From assembly GCA_947499255.1 (NCBI GenBank), contig CANMNF010000003.1, forward strand, positions 62,001 through 126,000: DNA of 64,000 nt, written 5' to 3'. A program made the translations under genes and the position numbers. The notes under the pieces were generated by a model, which saw only the letters and a program-made list of their open reading frames with translations, was not told where the DNA came from and did no database searches. The first letter of the stretch is position 1. The number at the start of each line of letters is the position of its first letter. Origin of the DNA: an uncultured Sphingomonadaceae bacterium (lineage in GTDB: Bacteria > Pseudomonadota > Alphaproteobacteria > Sphingomonadales > Sphingomonadaceae). Below are positions 36,092-43,422 of this stretch, piece by piece.

Positions 36092-36412
36092 ATGAAGACG
36101 GTCGCAATCACAGCAGCTGCAACATTATCGGCGGTAGCATTCGCTCCTGCTGCAAATGCGTGTGAGTTCGATGGTTTGCCAGGCATGCATCGGTTCAATC
36201 CGTTTTTGCATGATGCCAAGAAGAGCTGGCCCAAAGTACCTCCGGTCGCGCCGATTGTGCAACCCCAAAACGCGCAAAATCAGGATGGCGAATTGGTAAT
36301 CGAGGATGGGGCCAAAACCAAAGTCTCTACGGCCACCAACACGCAGGTTGATACGACGGTTGTGCAAGGCATAGCCAAGGACAAAACCAACGATAAAGAG
36401 ACTGCGACGTAA
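36092..36412 (+). CDS. Exported protein of unknown function, first gene of zinc operon
   Basis: A 106-residue protein with a signal peptide (residues 1-23, cleavage near ANA-CE). The mature part begins CEFDGLPGMHRFNPF and ends Lys/Thr-rich. No family is recognised. It occupies the place held by the His-rich protein ZrgA (PA4063) in Pseudomonas zinc operons but is shorter and His-poor, so equivalence is only positional. It precedes the ABC ATPase gene by 3 nt. Confidence 0.7.
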   Translation: MKTVAITAAATLSAVAFAPAANACEFDGLPGMHRFNPFLHDAKKSWPKVPPVAPIVQPQNAQNQDGELVIEDGAKTKVSTATNTQVDTTVVQGIAKDKTNDKETAT

Positions 36413-36415
36413 GCC

Positions 36416-37084
36416 ATGCAATTGTCCGCCAAAGGGGTTGGAAAGTCGTTTGACGGTCAGCAGGTGCTGTCCAACGTCACTTTTGCATTGGATGATTGCG
36501 TTCATGCGCTTTTGCTTGGACCGTCGGGCTCTGGCAAATCGACGCTGTTGAACATCATTTGCGGCCTGCAAACGCCTGATGCTGGCACGGTGCAGATTGG
36601 CGATGACATCATTGCTTCGTCCGATCATGCGGCCAATTCCGACGCGATCCGCAAACGATCGATGGGCATCATTTTTCAGACATTGCGCCTTGTTTCCGCT
36701 CTTAACGTGCGGGCCAATCTGGCGCTTGCCCAAAAATTGCAGACCGGCGCCGTTGATGCTGCATTGATCGACACAACGCTGGAGAGGCTGGGTATTATGC
36801 ACCGCGCTACAGCTCGCCCTTTTGAGCTTAGCCAAGGTGAAGCCCAGCGTGCCGCTATTGCGCGTGCCTTGGTGGTAAGGCCGCAGGTTCTGATTGCCGA
36901 TGAACCAACCTCCGCGCTTGACCACGCCAACACGCGGGCCGTTGCGGAACTGCTGCTAGAAGTGGCGAAAGAGGCTGAGGCGACTTTGCTGGTCGCCACG
37001 CATGATGACCGGCTCACGCCATTCTTTGCGCGCACTCTCACGCTAACAAATGGCGCGTTGACTGAAGAAGCTTTGGCAGCATGA
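36416..37084 (+). CDS. ABC transporter ATP-binding protein, LolD/MacB type
   Basis: A 222-residue ABC ATPase with Walker A GPSGSGKST, the MacB/LolD-type loop IRKRSMGIIFQTLRLV, signature LSQGEAQR, Walker B VLIADEPTSALD and switch His in VATHDD. It overlaps the FtsX-type permease gene by 4 nt. It matches PA4064 of the Zur-regulated Pseudomonas zinc operon in order and type. It probably drives release or trafficking of zinc-binding material across the inner membrane, not classic ZnuABC import. Confidence 0.88.
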   Translation: MQLSAKGVGKSFDGQQVLSNVTFALDDCVHALLLGPSGSGKSTLLNIICGLQTPDAGTVQIGDDIIASSDHAANSDAIRKRSMGIIFQTLRLVSALNVRANLALAQKLQTGAVDAALIDTTLERLGIMHRATARPFELSQGEAQRAAIARALVVRPQVLIADEPTSALDHANTRAVAELLLEVAKEAEATLLVATHDDRLTPFFARTLTLTNGALTEEALAA

Positions 37085-38391
37085 TCAGCCTTGCCATTGC
37101 TTATCTGCGGGACCGTCCTCTGACCACCGCACTCAATGTGCTGTTGCTGGCGATTGCAGTGGCGATGTTAGTGCTGCTTTTGCAATTTGGCAAGCAAGCG
37201 AGTGAGCGGTTTGAGCGGGATGCGCGCGGTGTTGATCTGGTGGTCGGGGCCAAGGGATCGCCTTTGCAGCTTATCTTGTCGAGCATCTTTCATGTCGATC
37301 AGCCGACCGGCAATATTCCGCTAAGCAGCCTTTCGGTGCTGGAACGCGATCGCGCCGTGGCGCGCGTTGTTCCGCTTGCTTTGGGCGACAATTTCAACAG
37401 GTATCGCATTGTTGGCACTGATGAACGTTTCGCCGATCTGTACCAGACCAAAATCGCGAGTGGGCGGACGTTTGATGGGCCAATGGAAGCGGTCATGGGT
37501 GCAGCGGTCGCTTCCGAAACAGGGGCCCAGATCGGCCAGAAATTTGTTGGCAGTCACGGGCTGACCGCAGATGTCGATGCCTCGCAAGATCATGTCCATG
37601 CCCCGTTTGAAACTGTGGGTATACTCGCCCCGACAGGGACTGTTGCTGACCGGCTTATTCTAACATCGGTGGAGAGTGTCTGGAATGTCCATGGGATCGG
37701 CCATGACCGTTCTCATGACCATGATCACGGGGCCGAGGGGCATTCGCATGACCTTCGTGATCATGAGGGGCACAGCCACGATCTGCAGCCAGCCGCAACA
37801 ACGCAGCGCGGTAGCTCTGTCTTGCAAGCGCAGGGTTCCGGCCTTGAACCTGAGCTCACCGCGCTTCTGGTAACCTATCGCAATGCGTCCGCTGCGATCC
37901 GCATTCCTGCAATGATCAACCGACAAACCGAAATGCAGGCCGCAGTGCCGGCAACACAAACCGCACGCTTGCTCAAATTGCTGGGTGCCAGCTTTGATGG
38001 CATTCGCATTTTTGCATGGGTTTTGGCGATCACCGGGGGGTTGGCGATCTTTGTCGCTCTGCTCAATATGGCGCGCAATCGGGAAAGTGATCTGGCCTTG
38101 CTGCGCGTTATGGGCGCAAGCCGCGTTCAGGTGTTTGCAACAGTGATTATGGAAGGTGTCATCACAGCGGCTTTGGGAGCAGGCGCAGGCTGGATCGCAG
38201 CGCATGGCCTGATCACAGTGGCAAGAGCGAATTTTCCGACACTTGCTGATCTGGGCCTTGCGCCTTGGCAACCGGTTGCTGCGGAAGGTGGATTGCTGCT
38301 CGCAGTTTTGGGAATTGGCGCAATCGCGGCACTGATACCGGCCTTGCGCGTTTATCGAATTGATCCAGCCCGCACGTTGGCGCGCGGATGA
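37081..38391 (+). CDS. FtsX-type ABC permease with His-rich loop
   Basis: A 436-residue membrane protein with one N-terminal membrane segment (residues ~8-30) and three C-terminal ones (~305-425), with a large periplasmic domain between. The C-terminal part shows the FtsX pattern (ALLRVMGASRVQVFATVIMEG). Residues ~205-240 are His/Asp-rich (SHDHDHGAEGHSHDL and EGHSHDL), a likely zinc-binding stretch. It corresponds to PA4065 in the Pseudomonas zinc operon and overlaps its ATPase gene. Confidence 0.87.
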   Translation: MISLAIAYLRDRPLTTALNVLLLAIAVAMLVLLLQFGKQASERFERDARGVDLVVGAKGSPLQLILSSIFHVDQPTGNIPLSSLSVLERDRAVARVVPLALGDNFNRYRIVGTDERFADLYQTKIASGRTFDGPMEAVMGAAVASETGAQIGQKFVGSHGLTADVDASQDHVHAPFETVGILAPTGTVADRLILTSVESVWNVHGIGHDRSHDHDHGAEGHSHDLRDHEGHSHDLQPAATTQRGSSVLQAQGSGLEPELTALLVTYRNASAAIRIPAMINRQTEMQAAVPATQTARLLKLLGASFDGIRIFAWVLAITGGLAIFVALLNMARNRESDLALLRVMGASRVQVFATVIMEGVITAALGAGAGWIAAHGLITVARANFPTLADLGLAPWQPVAAEGGLLLAVLGIGAIAALIPALRVYRIDPARTLARG

Positions 38392-38423
38392 TCCGCGTCA
38401 AAAAACTCACGGAGACGAACAAG

Positions 38424-38930
38424 ATGACTTGGTGGAAAACGACGTTGACGGCATTCGCTGTTTTGGTCGGAACAGCATTTACGGCAACATCGAGCACCGC
38501 GATCCAGATCACCGATATGCAAGCGCCAGAAGATATCTGGCAACCCGCCGATACCCCGCGCGGCGGCGTTTCGTGGGAGGTTTTGGAATCCACAGGCGAA
38601 ACGACCCGGCTTGATGATGAAGGATTCATCGTTTCCAAGCCGCAATTCACACAGCAGGTCCGCGCTTTGGCTGGTAAGAGAATCAAGGTTGCAGGTTGGA
38701 TGTTGCCTTTGGAAAATGGAGCCAAGCAAAGCCGTTTCGTCCTGCTCGCCTATCCGCCGGGATGCCCTTTCCATTTTCACGCAGCACCCAATCAATTTAT
38801 CGAGATATTGGCCGATACACCGTTCCCAACTGATGAAGCCGGCGTGCATGTTGTAAGCGGCGTACTTGAGTTAATCGGGCAAGATGAAAGCGGCATATTC
38901 TACCGGTTGAAAGCATCACGCCCGGGTTGA
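38424..38930 (+). CDS. DUF3299 domain exported protein
   Basis: A 168-residue protein. MTWWKTTLTAFAVL at 38424 is chosen as start: it opens a signal peptide and follows CGGAGACG. The frame is open from 38388 inside the permease gene. The mature part contains KRIKVAGWMLPLEN and AYPPGCPFHFHAAPNQF, the DUF3299 core with a Cys/His group that could bind a metal. It corresponds to PA4066 in the Pseudomonas zinc operon. Confidence 0.82.
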   Translation: MTWWKTTLTAFAVLVGTAFTATSSTAIQITDMQAPEDIWQPADTPRGGVSWEVLESTGETTRLDDEGFIVSKPQFTQQVRALAGKRIKVAGWMLPLENGAKQSRFVLLAYPPGCPFHFHAAPNQFIEILADTPFPTDEAGVHVVSGVLELIGQDESGIFYRLKASRPG

Positions 38931-38965
38931 TTTCCTCCGTCTCTATTAAAAAGATTATCGCGCCC

Positions 38966-39568
38966 ATGACGACAACACTTGCTTCAATCGCGCAGACCTC
39001 GCTCGATGCCGATGTGCTTCATGCTATTCGTGATGATGAGTGCAGCCTTGCCATCTGGCGCCGTCAGCCGCTCCCTCTGGTTGAAGAGCGTCTGGGCGAA
39101 GCGATACAAGACATCCGTTTTGAAACGTCACTTGCGACGCTTGGCAATGATGTGCGCGCCGCAATGCTCAAGGCTGGTTATGCAAAGCTTGGCGATTGGA
39201 GAAATCTCATCGACGATATTGGCAATCTTGCGACGCGTTATTGCGATATCTTGCGAATGGATCGTTTCGAATTGAGGCTTGAGCTTGTCACCGGCGATGC
39301 GTGTCGCAAATTTCACGCCGATTTTGTGACCGCGCGATTGATCACCACCTATCTTGGCGAAGGGACGCAATGGTTGGAAGCTGACGATGCTGCGCGTATG
39401 GCACAAGGTTTAGAGCCCAGAACAATTCGCACCCTTTCCGCCGGTGACGTCGGCATTTTCAAAGGCAAGTTGGCCACTAAGCAGCCTGCCATACATCGCT
39501 CACCTCCCATTGGTTCGAGCGGATCAAAAAGGCTTCTCCTTGTGCTCAACCCGCTGGACAGCGAGTAG
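38966..39568 (+). CDS. DUF1826 domain protein
   Basis: A 200-residue cytoplasmic protein. The family core CRKFHADFVTARLITTYLG, followed by EGTQWL, is clear (residues ~115-140). DUF1826 genes are recurrent members of zinc-starvation regulons. ATG at 38966 is preferred over an upstream TTG at 38927; neither has a strong ribosome site, so coupling to the preceding gene is likely. The Cys/His/Asp residues in the core may form a metal site, but the activity is not known. Confidence 0.82.
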   Translation: MTTTLASIAQTSLDADVLHAIRDDECSLAIWRRQPLPLVEERLGEAIQDIRFETSLATLGNDVRAAMLKAGYAKLGDWRNLIDDIGNLATRYCDILRMDRFELRLELVTGDACRKFHADFVTARLITTYLGEGTQWLEADDAARMAQGLEPRTIRTLSAGDVGIFKGKLATKQPAIHRSPPIGSSGSKRLLLVLNPLDSE

Positions 39569-39616
39569 CTCGGAACTACCGAGATTGACGTCTTTGATCT
39601 TCAGAACTAGATGGTA

Positions 39617-39631
39617 TGTAACATTATCACA
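39617..39631. promoter_or_regulatory. Candidate Zur-type operator before MerC-like gene
   Basis: Read on the minus strand it is TGTGATAATGTTACA, an imperfect palindrome close to the Zur pattern TGTTATAATATAACA. It lies 10 nt before the ATG of the MerC-like gene and resembles the site at 36072, suggesting that one regulator acts at both. Confidence 0.45.
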
Positions 39632-39641
39632 TCGAGTCGCT

Positions 39642-39998
39642 ATGTCCTCTATCGCCAACGTTGACCGAGCCGCTGCGGCGTTAAGCTTTGCATGTATCGC
39701 GCACTGCATCGCCTTGCCGATTATCGGAATGGCTCTCCCTTTCTTCGGGGCGCTGGCCGAGGCGGAATGGCTTCATTGGGTGTTTACCGTGCTCGCTATC
39801 GCCGCATCTGGAACCGTGATAGCATCGGTGCATTCCGCGCGGTCACCGAAATTTCTGGTGCCCGCATTGTTGGGCATTGGCCTTATCACCAGTGCCTTGT
39901 TTGCGCAGAGTTTCGGTTTTGATGAGACTATCCCGTCGGTCCTTGGCGGATTGCTGATTGCATCGGCACACCTCTATCGCTTGTTCAAGCACAAGTAG
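39642..39998 (+). CDS. MerC domain membrane protein
   Basis: A 118-residue protein. The start MSSIANVDRAAAALSFAC at 39642 is chosen because a regulatory palindrome lies just upstream and because the open frame from 39444 lies inside the DUF1826 gene. It has four hydrophobic segments and a Cys-x3-Cys pair (FACIAHCIALP) in the first, like MerC mercury-uptake proteins. With DUF1826 and DUF3299 neighbours, a zinc or divalent-metal role is more likely than mercury transport. Confidence 0.82.
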   Translation: MSSIANVDRAAAALSFACIAHCIALPIIGMALPFFGALAEAEWLHWVFTVLAIAASGTVIASVHSARSPKFLVPALLGIGLITSALFAQSFGFDETIPSVLGGLLIASAHLYRLFKHK

Positions 39999-40438
39999 CG
40001 CTAGGGTGGCGTATTACGCGTTCCTTCGATCTACGTCTTCAGCGGATCGGAGTGGTCTTGTTCGCGATGGTAGGTGGCCTTCCCTCTTCATCCGCTCTCA
40101 AGCCGCGGGTACTCAAGTCCAACAATCGCTCACCTAGAACTGAACCGCAAGGTCGCGGGGGCGTAGGTGCGCGCCCTACGCTTGCCATCGATAGCAGCGA
40201 AGTCCGTTAGAACCCGACCGCGCGAGGGACCAAGAAAATCCACGCAAAGGCAGCTAAAGTAGCATGTCAGAATGCGCAAGAACGGGCCGGGCTGGGATAG
40301 TTCGATTCTTTCGATCGACCCCGGTTTGAGATCAACAAAAAGTCACAAAATCGATCCGTGTTTAATAGTTAAATACCGAACTACCTACGCCTCGCTCAGG
40401 TCCCAGAAATATCCTTTAGTGGTACACAAGAGGGACAG
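39999..40438. other. Gene-free region with strong hairpin
   Basis: No convincing coding frame is found in these 440 nt. GCGTAGG (40161-40167) and CCTACGC (40175-40181) form a perfect 7-bp stem with a 7-nt loop, extended by G-U pairs. An outer GGTCG (40151) can pair with CGACC (~40215). This could be a structured RNA or a remnant of a mobile element. It matches no tRNA, tmRNA, RNase P or SRP RNA signature that I know. Confidence 0.4.
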
Positions 40439-41503
40439 ATGAATCACGTAGGCAAAAAGGGTTGTATGATGAACAAAGAAACACCTGGTGAACAAAGCTC
40501 ATTAGCGTCAGAATTTGAATCGATGGCGGGATCTCGGCGCTCGATGCTGAAAGGTATGGCACTAATGGGCGGCGGCGCTGCGATTATGCAGCCATATGAT
40601 GTCATGGCCATGGTCGAACAACAGCACAATCAGAAATCTGGCGAGAATGCCGTTATTCAGCAGGTTAGCGAACACGCGCGCGCCGAAGATCTGCCAGAGG
40701 GTGCCTTTGATTTGCCGCGGTGGAAGCCATCGCGCACCGGCAATTACAATCTTCAGCGCCCGCTGGACAACCATTATGCCTTTGCCAAGGTTCAAGCCAA
40801 TCTGGCCGGCGAATATACGTTCATGGCCAAATATGGCATGGTATTCTTGTGCCCTCCAGGAGAGCCCGCCTATCCATGGCTTGGAGTAGTCACGCTTGTG
40901 CAAGTTTTTGTGACCGAGGCAGATGATGATTTCGTGCCCGATCGCGGCGAACATGATTATGTAATGTGGGGTACGTTCAGCACGGTTTATTGCAACCCCC
41001 GTACTTTTGAACCGCTTGAAACGGCTTACAATCCTTATCTCGATAAGATGATCAACGTAAACAACTTCAACTATGCGGACCGGCTGGCCTATCGTCTGGG
41101 CAAGTCCATTATTGTGCCCGGCGTTGACCCAGCTTTTTATGATCAGCCATGGGACCGCGATGGCGGCTACTCGCAGCATCATGTCGATACTGGTCATGAA
41201 ATCGCCTATGGCGTGTTGGGTTCAGCGCAGCATTCGGGTCCGCATCAACCGCGCATCGATTATGCGTGGTGGGCAGCCAAGACAGACGATGTGATGGATC
41301 CAACCAAGCGCGCGATCGATTGTAATCGCAGCTATTCCTCGCTCATGAAGCTTTCTGAGTATCCTTGGATGGGTGCAGAGCAAGGCGATCAGGCGCAGAT
41401 TTTCCAGCTCGCCAACAGCGTAAAGACGCAAAATCCTGCGCGTTTGCCTGATTTCATCAAGCCGATAATTCTGGATCGTTATCCTGGCCGGTTTGCTCTT
41501 TAA
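40439..41503 (+). CDS. DUF1838 family exported protein, copy 1
   Basis: A 354-residue protein. A Tat-like signal (SRRSMLKGMALMGGGAAI, residues ~32-50) predicts export in folded form. The body contains FAKVQANLAGEY, CPPGEPAYPWLG, YADRLAYR and VPGVDPAFYDQPWDRDGGYS. These blocks are nearly identical in the second copy at 52.6-53.7 kb. The family is DUF1838 by recall; its biochemical role is not established. ATG at 40439 follows AGAGGGAC; ATG at 40466 or 40469 is possible. The IclR gene follows on the same strand. Confidence 0.8.
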   Translation: MNHVGKKGCMMNKETPGEQSSLASEFESMAGSRRSMLKGMALMGGGAAIMQPYDVMAMVEQQHNQKSGENAVIQQVSEHARAEDLPEGAFDLPRWKPSRTGNYNLQRPLDNHYAFAKVQANLAGEYTFMAKYGMVFLCPPGEPAYPWLGVVTLVQVFVTEADDDFVPDRGEHDYVMWGTFSTVYCNPRTFEPLETAYNPYLDKMINVNNFNYADRLAYRLGKSIIVPGVDPAFYDQPWDRDGGYSQHHVDTGHEIAYGVLGSAQHSGPHQPRIDYAWWAAKTDDVMDPTKRAIDCNRSYSSLMKLSEYPWMGAEQGDQAQIFQLANSVKTQNPARLPDFIKPIILDRYPGRFAL

Positions 41504-41589
41504 TGAGATAATTTTGGTTCGGTCATTCCTCTTTTTGTGTGTTTAGCCGCAATGCTTGGCGCCCGTGGGTCGATGACGATCTTTGATCT

Positions 41590-41601
41590 GTCAAATTTGA
41601 C
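41590..41601. promoter_or_regulatory. Candidate IclR operator
   Basis: GTCAAATTTGAC is a perfect 12-bp palindrome 68 nt upstream of the first IclR gene. Its place fits autoregulation. The evidence is sequence symmetry only. Confidence 0.35.
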
Positions 41602-41669
41602 TCCGGGCGTTCAAACAGAGCACTGTTCAAAGAGTAAACGCTGTGACGTTTGTCTTTGGAGGGGCGCGT

Positions 41670-42473
41670 ATGCTTGCTGACGCGGAAAAAGAGGATTTGG
41701 CTCACGGAGTTCCGATCAGGGCTGCCAGCCGAGCACTTGAAGTCTTAGAGGCTATCAATCGGCTTGGCAGCCCAACGATCATGGAAATCAAGGAAGAGAT
41801 ACAACTTCCTTACCCCACCATCTATCGGATCATCATGACGCTGGTTCATGAAGAGTGGATCGAGCAAGAGCCTGCCCGCAAGCGTTACCGGCCAACACAG
41901 CGGGTTTGGTCGCTGGTTAGTGGTTTTCAAACGCAAGATCTTTTGGTTGCATGTGCGCGAAATCCTCTGGTCGAATTGACCAACGAGGTGCTTTGGCCTG
42001 CGACACTTACAGCGCGCGTGGGTGACAGGATGATGGTGAAGGATTCCACCCACTCGCTGACCAGTCAGACCTTCGCTGTCTATTATCCCGGCTACACGCT
42101 ACCACTTCTGGATAGCGCGGCCGGCAAAGCGCATCTCGCTTTTTGCTCAGAGAACGAGCGGCGGATCATCCTCGATTCTGCAAAAGCAAAAGTGGATGAG
42201 GAAACAGAATTGCCGCTGCAGATCGTGAATGAAAGCGGCTATCTGGAATCGATAAGAACGGATGGGTTCGCGACACAAGCGCGCCTGCGCCACAATGATA
42301 GCCCCGGAAGAACATCTGCCATCGCCGTCCCGGTATTCGTGGCCGGAAAGCTCGAGGCTTGTCTGGGGCTTGTCTATTTCTCGCTGGCTATGAGCGAGGA
42401 GGAGGCGATCACCCAATATGTGACCCGGCTGAAGGAAACGGCAGAGCGTATCGGCGCAGCGGCCGCAGCTTAA
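41670..42473 (+). CDS. IclR family regulator, copy 1
   Basis: A 267-residue IclR-type regulator with an N-terminal winged helix (residues ~20-80, LPYPTIYRIIMTLVHEEWIEQ) and a C-terminal effector domain (~90-265, AGKAHLAFCSE and PGRTSAIAVPVF). The start MLADAEKED at 41670 follows GGAGGGG. It resembles the second IclR at 46.3-47.0 kb: shared PYPTxxRI and FxxYAPGYTLPLL-type blocks. It probably controls the nearby catabolic genes. Confidence 0.88.
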   Translation: MLADAEKEDLAHGVPIRAASRALEVLEAINRLGSPTIMEIKEEIQLPYPTIYRIIMTLVHEEWIEQEPARKRYRPTQRVWSLVSGFQTQDLLVACARNPLVELTNEVLWPATLTARVGDRMMVKDSTHSLTSQTFAVYYPGYTLPLLDSAAGKAHLAFCSENERRIILDSAKAKVDEETELPLQIVNESGYLESIRTDGFATQARLRHNDSPGRTSAIAVPVFVAGKLEACLGLVYFSLAMSEEEAITQYVTRLKETAERIGAAAAA

Positions 42474-42607
42474 GCCTCACAGGGTACTATGAGCTACTAC
42501 GCTCCCGCGCAGCAGCTCATATCTCAGCATTCAGGACAAAGGCAGGGCCGCCGACCTATCACAAGCGCATCGCATGAATAGGCAGCGACCCATGCCTCTA
42601 GCTGATC

Positions 42608-43300
42608 TTAATCTTCACCACGCAATTCGCGACGCTTATATTCGCGCCACATTGGAAGCGTACCATTGCGACGAAGCTCTTTAGCGCGCGCAACCCAGTC
42701 AATCGGGCCAACTTCAAGGGCATATTGGAAATGCGCAAGGACACGGTCCCAGCCGCGCAAATTGTATGCGTATGCGTCATGCCAGTCTTTCCCCAGACCG
42801 TATCCCACATTAATGAGATCAACCTGTGTCCGGGCACCGTCATCAATGGGTGTGAAGTAAAGGGTGACGAAGGTAGAATTGCCTGTCAGCTCGCTCATGT
42901 GCATCGGCGTCATCCAGGTGAATGACAGCATACGCTTTGGCTCGATCGCAATGATTTCACCGTCATTGCCACGCCCAATGGCCGTCTCGGCATTGGTCAC
43001 GAAGATAACTTGATACGCGCCACCGGCTTCTGGCTCGATATTGGCGTCAAATCCCATGAATTCGAGCATCCTCTTTTCATCCGTCCAAAGAGCCCAGGCC
43101 TCGTCCACTGGTGCATTGACGATGATGGAGTTGACAATGGGGGGAGGGGTGACGCGCAGGACTTGCCAGTGATCTGCAACGGTCATCGCATTGCTGTCTG
43201 GTGAGGCAATTGAGACCTCCTCCTGCGCCATCGCCGGGGAAGAAGCGGCCATTGCACCAGCTACCGCACACAATACCGAATTTCGAATTAGGTTTGGCAT
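42608..43300 (-). CDS. Exported SRPBCC (START/AHSA1-like) protein
   Basis: A 230-residue protein with a signal peptide ending SPAMAQ, followed by a ligand-binding SRPBCC fold (SIIVNAPVDEAWALWTDEKR opening, FTWMTPMH and LINVGYGLGKDW later). The start MPNLIRNSV at 43300 follows AAGGACA. Periplasmic members bind hydrophobic ligands; here it may receive a substrate taken up by the receptor encoded just upstream. It reads toward IclR copy 1 (convergent). Confidence 0.82.
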   Translation of the reverse strand: MPNLIRNSVLCAVAGAMAASSPAMAQEEVSIASPDSNAMTVADHWQVLRVTPPPIVNSIIVNAPVDEAWALWTDEKRMLEFMGFDANIEPEAGGAYQVIFVTNAETAIGRGNDGEIIAIEPKRMLSFTWMTPMHMSELTGNSTFVTLYFTPIDDGARTQVDLINVGYGLGKDWHDAYAYNLRGWDRVLAHFQYALEVGPIDWVARAKELRRNGTLPMWREYKRRELRGED

Positions 43301-43339
43301 TTTTTTGTCCTTTAAAGATGTTGGTATCTTGACAAACAC

Positions 43340-43367
43340 GGGGGGCAGAACTCGCGTCCCGCCCCCC
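43340..43367 (-). terminator. GC-rich hairpin after the TonB receptor gene
   Basis: GGGGGGC (43340-43346) and GCCCCCC (43361-43367) form a perfect 7-bp stem with a 14-nt loop, 56 nt after the receptor stop on the minus strand. The following T content is modest (GTGTTTGTC), so it may be a weak terminator that lowers expression of the SRPBCC gene. Confidence 0.5.
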
Positions 43368-43422
43368 TATTTCTTTCAGATTGCTTCAGAAACCGATGGT
43401 CTGAAACGATCAGTTCCGAGCG

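Noticed and set aside
36125-36925. A 266-codon minus-strand frame
   Set aside because: It is antisense to the leader protein and the ABC ATPase, both supported by motifs.
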